A program made the translations under genes and the position numbers. This document shows, in pieces, positions 60,518 to 64,000 of a stretch of 64,000 nucleotides of DNA. A model generated the notes under the pieces. That model was not told the DNA's origin. It ran no database searches and saw only the letters and a list, made by a program, of their open reading frames with translations. Within the stretch, counting starts at the first letter, position 1. Every line of letters begins with the position of its first letter. Source of the stretch: Devosia chinhatensis (GTDB taxonomy: Bacteria; Pseudomonadota; Alphaproteobacteria; Rhizobiales; Devosiaceae); NCBI RefSeq assembly GCF_000969445.1, contig NZ_JZEY01000061.1:669501-733500 (forward strand), in the 5' to 3' direction.

Positions 60518-61577
60518 CCTTCATACCCGGCGTATCGAGCGGCCAGCGCGGCCGCGCCGCCACGTCAAACCCGTCTCGCGCCCCAAGGGCGAACCGCTCG
60601 GCCCCGGCCCAGGCGATCATGGCCCCGTTATCGGTGCAGAGTGCGATGGGTGGAACGACGAGTTCGGCGCCGGCAGCCGCGCACATGGTTTCAAGCGCTG
60701 TAGCGAGCCTTCGGTTGGCCGCCACGCCTCCAGCCACGACCAGCCGCTGGGGAAGGCCGGGATAGTCACGCGCCAATTGCTCCAGTGCCTGTCGCGAGCG
60801 GGTTTCGACGATGGCGGCCACCGTGTCCTGAAAGCTGGCTGCGATATCGGCCACGTCCTGCTCGCTGAGAGGCGCGAGGGCCTCAGCCTGCAGGCGCACC
60901 GCTGTCTTGAGCCCGGAAAATGAAAAATCGAGCCGGTCTTCGCGCAAGAGCGGTCGGGGAAAGCGGAAGCGTTTGGGGTCGCCCGACCGGGCCGCCCGTT
61001 CAACGGCCGGACCGCCCGGCGACCCCAGCGAGAGAAGCTTGGCAACCTTGTCGAATGCCTCGCCCAATGCATCGTCGATAGTGCCGCCCCAGCGCTGGTA
61101 ATCACCCACGCCGCGTACCAGGACAAACTGACTGTGACCGCCGGAGACGAGGAGCATGAGATAAGGAAAAGCCACTCCATTGGTGAGGCGCGCAGTCAGC
61201 GCGTGCCCCTCGAGGTGATTGACCGCGATCAGCGGCTTGTCGAGAGCAGCGGCCAGCGCCTTGCCGGTCGTCAGCCCCACCAGTACCCCCCCGATGAGGC
61301 CTGGCCCGGCCGTAGCGGCCACCGCATCGATATCGGTCAGCGCAATATCGGCCTCGCGCATGGCCTGCGCGATGATATGGTCGAGCCATTCGACATGGGC
61401 GCGCGCTGCCAGTTCCGGGACCACGCCGCCAAATGCCGCATGTTCATCGAGCTGGCTGCGCACCACATTGGAACGAATGGTTCCTTGACCGCTTTGATCA
61501 CGCAGCACGACGGATGCGGCGGTTTCGTCGCAGCTTGTCTCGATGCCGAGAATGAGGACTGGTGCTTGCCCGGTCAT
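60498..61577 (-). CDS. tsaD: tRNA N6-adenosine threonylcarbamoyltransferase TsaD
   Basis: A 359-residue Kae1/TsaD that transfers threonylcarbamoyl to A37 of ANN-decoding tRNAs. Features are [16 protein letters not shown], the metal site HLEGH near 110, [11 protein letters not shown] near 131 and the late [11 protein letters not shown]. The ATG at 61577 is chosen; a GTG at 61598 could add seven residues. MtaB at 7496 modifies the product further. It is divergent from hemC, as in many alphaproteobacteria. Confidence 0.96.
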   Translation of the reverse strand: MTGQAPVLILGIETSCDETAASVVLRDQSGQGTIRSNVVRSQLDEHAAFGGVVPELAARAHVEWLDHIIAQAMREADIALTDIDAVAATAGPGLIGGVLVGLTTGKALAAALDKPLIAVNHLEGHALTARLTNGVAFPYLMLLVSGGHSQFVLVRGVGDYQRWGGTIDDALGEAFDKVAKLLSLGSPGGPAVERAARSGDPKRFRFPRPLLREDRLDFSFSGLKTAVRLQAEALAPLSEQDVADIAASFQDTVAAIVETRSRQALEQLARDYPGLPQRLVVAGGVAANRRLATALETMCAAAGAELVVPPIALCTDNGAMIAWAGAERFALGARDGFDVAARPRWPLDTPGMKVDDDAA

Positions 61578-61634
61578 AACGAACTGGTCTACTCCCACAG
61601 GGGAGCCTACCGCCTACACTAGGACCGCCCGGAT

Positions 61635-62573
61635 ATGCAATCGCCCATCCCCTTCGCCCGGATCGGAACACGCGGCAGCCCGCTGGCACTGGCCCAGGCC
61701 AGACTGGTGCGCGAGCTGTTGTGCCAAGCTCATGGAATTGGGCAGGCCGACATCGAAATCGAGGTTTTCTCCACTGGCGGCGATCGTAGCCAGGCCGAAA
61801 ACACCACCTTGTCCGATATCGGGGGCAAGGGCGTCTTCACCAAGGAAATCGACGAGGCGCTGCTCTCGGGACGCATCGATATCGGCGTGCATTCCAGCAA
61901 GGACGTAGCGACGGGCATGCCCCAAGGAATGGTTCTGGCCGCCTTCCTCGAACGCGAGGACGTCCGGGATGCCTTCATTTCGGTTTCGGCACGGGACATC
62001 GACACCCTGCCTGAAGGCGCCAGGTTCGGCACGTCATCCATCCGCCGGGCCGCCCAGGCCCTGCGGCTGCGCCCGGACCTGCGCATCGTGCCGTTCCGCG
62101 GCAATGTGCACACGCGCCTGAAGAAACTGCTCGATGGGGTGGCCGATGCCACCTTGCTCGCCCTGGCCGGGCTCAACCGACTGGATGAGGCCCATCGCGC
62201 CACCGCCATTCTCGACACAAAAGCGTTCATGCCCGCGCCGGCGCAAGGCGCGATCGCGCTTGCCATTCGCGACGCCGACGCGCGCTTTGCCGGGATTGTT
62301 GCGCCGCTCGACCACGCCCCGACCCATGCCGGCATTCTTGCCGAGCGCACCATGCTCAGCGTGCTCGACGGCTCATGTCGTACCCCCGTAGGCGCCCTCA
62401 GCACCCGCACGGGCGCGGGCTACGAACTGTGCGGCGAAATTCTCTCACTTGACGGACAGACGAGTTTCCAGGCCCAGGCCACTGGCTCCGATCCAGTTGC
62501 CTTGGGCGAACAGGTCGGACGTGATCTTCTGGCCCAGGCCGGGGCCGACTGGCAGACCCGGTTTCTCGCATGA
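61635..62573 (+). CDS. hemC: Hydroxymethylbilane synthase (porphobilinogen deaminase)
   Basis: A 312-residue HemC that joins four porphobilinogens into hydroxymethylbilane. RIGTRGSPLALAQARLV, HSSKDV, GTSSIRRAAQALRLRPDL and the cofactor-bearing C248 in DGSCRTPVGA are all present. It overlaps hemD by 4 nt (ATGA). The divergent hemC/tsaD pair and hemC-hemD operon are standard in the order. Confidence 0.97.
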   Translation: MQSPIPFARIGTRGSPLALAQARLVRELLCQAHGIGQADIEIEVFSTGGDRSQAENTTLSDIGGKGVFTKEIDEALLSGRIDIGVHSSKDVATGMPQGMVLAAFLEREDVRDAFISVSARDIDTLPEGARFGTSSIRRAAQALRLRPDLRIVPFRGNVHTRLKKLLDGVADATLLALAGLNRLDEAHRATAILDTKAFMPAPAQGAIALAIRDADARFAGIVAPLDHAPTHAGILAERTMLSVLDGSCRTPVGALSTRTGAGYELCGEILSLDGQTSFQAQATGSDPVALGEQVGRDLLAQAGADWQTRFLA

Positions 62574-63304
62574 TGCATCTGCTGGTGACGCGACCCGAAC
62601 CGGATGCCCAGGCTACGGCCGAGCGCCTGGCCGCGCTCGGGATTGACTCAACGCTCGCCCCGGTCATGAGCCGCCAGACCCTTAGCCCCAACCTGCCACC
62701 AGCCAGAGGGTTTGCCGGCATTGCCATCACCAGCACCAATGCGCTGCGGGCAATGGAGGATCTCGGCGTGCTCGAGGCGTTCCGGACCATTCCCGCCTTC
62801 GCAGTTGGCGACCGGACGGCACATGAGGCGCGTCTGCTCGGCTTTACCTCGGTCGAGGCCGCCGACGGCACACTGGCATCGCTTGTGACCCGGATCGCTC
62901 TGGCTCGGCTGCCCGGCCCGCTCTTTTACCCCTCAGGCAAGCACCTCAGCGGCGACCTCGCCCAGGCCCTGGCGCCGCACGGCCTGATGGTGGTGACGAG
63001 CCCGGTCTACGAGATGATCGCCGAGACCAGCCTGCCAAAGGATGTGCTCACCGGCCTTACCGAAGATCGCTTCGGCGGCGTGCTGCTGTATTCGCGCCGC
63101 AGTGCGGAAATCTTTGCAGAACTGGCAACAACTCGGCTCCCGGAAATCCAGAAGCGCCGACTGCCAATGCTCTGCCTGTCGGAAAATGTCGCGGCTGCCC
63201 TGATCGAAAATCACTTCAGCCGCATTCTTCTGGCGGACCATCCCAGCGAAGACGCAATGATGGCTTTGGCCCTGGCTTTTGCCCGCGAGCAAACTGGGGC
63301 ATGA
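62570..63304 (+). CDS. hemD: Uroporphyrinogen-III synthase
   Basis: A 244-residue HemD that closes and inverts ring D to form uroporphyrinogen III. The family is poorly conserved; TRPEPDAQATAERLAALG at the start, AITSTNALRAM near 55, AVGDRTAHEARLLGF near 80 and PSGKHLSGDLAQAL near 124 fit. Translation is coupled to hemC. Function rests on both sequence pattern and its place between hemC and the mitofilin-like gene. Confidence 0.92.
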   Translation: MMHLLVTRPEPDAQATAERLAALGIDSTLAPVMSRQTLSPNLPPARGFAGIAITSTNALRAMEDLGVLEAFRTIPAFAVGDRTAHEARLLGFTSVEAADGTLASLVTRIALARLPGPLFYPSGKHLSGDLAQALAPHGLMVVTSPVYEMIAETSLPKDVLTGLTEDRFGGVLLYSRRSAEIFAELATTRLPEIQKRRLPMLCLSENVAAALIENHFSRILLADHPSEDAMMALALAFAREQTGA

Positions 63305-63328
63305 TCGAACCCGAGAAAAGGAAGGCCC

Positions 63329-64000
63329 ATGGCTGAGAATTCCGGCAAGGACGTGCCGCAGACCGATCCCAAGAGCCAGGACAACAAGGGCCCGGTGCGC
63401 CCTCCGGTGCTCGAGGGCACGGCGCGCCCGGCCACGGGAGCGAAGCCGGCTGACGGCAAGCCGCAACCATCCCGGCCGGAACCGCCCAAATCTGACCAGA
63501 CGAAACCGGAGCAGGCGAAGTTGGACCCGGCAAAAACCGCGCGCCCTCCCTCTGCCCCGCCTACCGAGCAGACCCGATCAAGCGGCGGCTCTCCCTGGCT
63601 GGCCGGGCTCCTGGGCGCTGTTCTGGGATTGGGCGCAGCCTATGGACTGGCTTCTGCCGGACTGTGGCCCGCGCAGCAGCCGGTTAATCCGCCGGCCGAT
63701 CCCCGGCTGGCACAGTTCGCTACAGCCATTCCCGAGCTTGAAACCGGATTTGCCAATGTCCGCTCCGAAGTCGAAGCGCTGACCGGGCGCTTGAGCACGC
63801 TTGAAGACCAAGCCGCGTCCGTGCCCGCGGGCGATACGGCCGATGCTGCACTGGTGGAACAGGTCGCGGCATTGCAGGCCCAGCTCGAAGACTTGGCGGC
63901 TCGCCCCGCCGCGTCGACGGAGACAAGCCCGGTCCCGGCACTCAACCAGCAGATCGCGGCGCTTGAAACGGAATTGGCACAATTGCGCCAAACCATCGAA
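63329..64000 (+). CDS. Mitofilin-like inner-membrane protein (COG4223), N-terminal part
   Basis: An open frame of 224 codons running off the window end, beginning at an ATG preceded by AAGGAAG. It has an 85-residue Pro/Lys-rich hydrophilic start, one membrane helix near 88-110 (LAGLLGAVLGLGAAYGLA), then a long Glu/Ala/Leu-rich coiled coil. This layout behind hemC-hemD is that of the alphaproteobacterial mitofilin/Mic60-like proteins, which shape intracytoplasmic membranes in some species. The C-terminal mitofilin signature would lie beyond the window, so the identity rests on architecture and position. Confidence 0.78.
   Translation, partial: MAENSGKDVPQTDPKSQDNKGPVRPPVLEGTARPATGAKPADGKPQPSRPEPPKSDQTKPEQAKLDPAKTARPPSAPPTEQTRSSGGSPWLAGLLGAVLGLGAAYGLASAGLWPAQQPVNPPADPRLAQFATAIPELETGFANVRSEVEALTGRLSTLEDQAASVPAGDTADAALVEQVAALQAQLEDLAARPAASTETSPVPALNQQIAALETELAQLRQTIE

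Noticed and set aside
1..64000. CRISPR arrays, insertion sequences, restriction or toxin-antitoxin systems
   Set aside because: No regularly spaced direct repeats, no transposase or terminal inverted repeats flanking a gene, and no nuclease or toxin gene were seen while reading the window.

Overview
The window is a 64 kb stretch of GC-rich, gene-dense chromosome. Both strands are used about equally, intergenic gaps are short and ATGA-type start/stop overlaps are common. The gene complement suggests an alphaproteobacterium of the order Hyphomicrobiales, and a Devosia-like (Devosiaceae) genome would fit. The reasons are a Rhodobacter-type opgG-(I)-H-opgC glucan operon, a short type-2 ArgC, leuD and leuB separated by a ridA and a CPBP protease gene, an alphaproteobacterial-style chemoreceptor ending in DWDEF, and ProVWX and Liv transporters. 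The genus is an inference; no rRNA or other taxonomic marker is present. I see no integrase, transposase, CRISPR array, prophage or plasmid function. The only RNA gene is one tRNA-Ala(CGC).

Layout. 1-9.6 kb holds housekeeping genes: the end of an IspA-type prenyl synthase, MOSC, YbaK and methyltransferase genes, a PACE efflux pump, ispG with a tiny membrane ORF and a GNAT gene, yciB, then ftsY, mtaB and dapF. 9.9-14.3 kb has a JmjC/cupin-like plus BioF2-like gene pair of unknown role, then ffh and rpsP. 14.4-20.6 kb has leuB, a CPBP protease, ridA and leuD, a slightly AT-richer pair of unknown genes, argC, deoD and DUF1304. 20.7-27.9 kb has an M20 dipeptidase, a FadR-type regulator and the osmoregulated periplasmic glucan operon. 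27.9-35.97 kb has the tRNA, an epimerase, a three-gene envelope module (membrane coiled-coil protein, ClpP-like membrane protease, small protein), a diguanylate cyclase, a luciferase-like monooxygenase, a PagL-like protein and a BaiN-type flavoprotein. 36-42.3 kb has asd with a possible Thr/Lys-coded leader, an EamA exporter, two EF-hand proteins, carbonic anhydrase, a globin-coupled chemoreceptor and mgsA. 42.4-53.4 kb is transport: livGFHM, an SDR, livJ, an orphan betaine-binding protein and proVWX. 53.8-64 kb has a DUF442 phosphatase-like protein, pyruvate carboxylase, small membrane and EVE/YciI genes, gpsA, tsaD, hemC, hemD and the start of a mitofilin-like gene.

How the genes work together. 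Several themes recur: osmotic adaptation (opgGIHC, proVWX and the extra betaine-binding protein), the aspartate family and branched-chain amino acids (asd, dapF, leuBD, livGFHM-J), SRP-dependent membrane targeting (ftsY, ffh), tRNA modification (mtaB, tsaD, YbaK) and tetrapyrrole synthesis (hemC, hemD).

The most interesting unexplained items are the asd leader ORF ending MTKTTKTA, the membrane ClpP-like module at 29.3-31.8 kb, the small ORF in the opgI position, the 28-residue membrane ORF behind ispG, a stand-alone secreted SecD-head-like protein, and two perfect inverted repeats upstream of the pagL-like gene and proV. No complete new defence or mobile system is visible.
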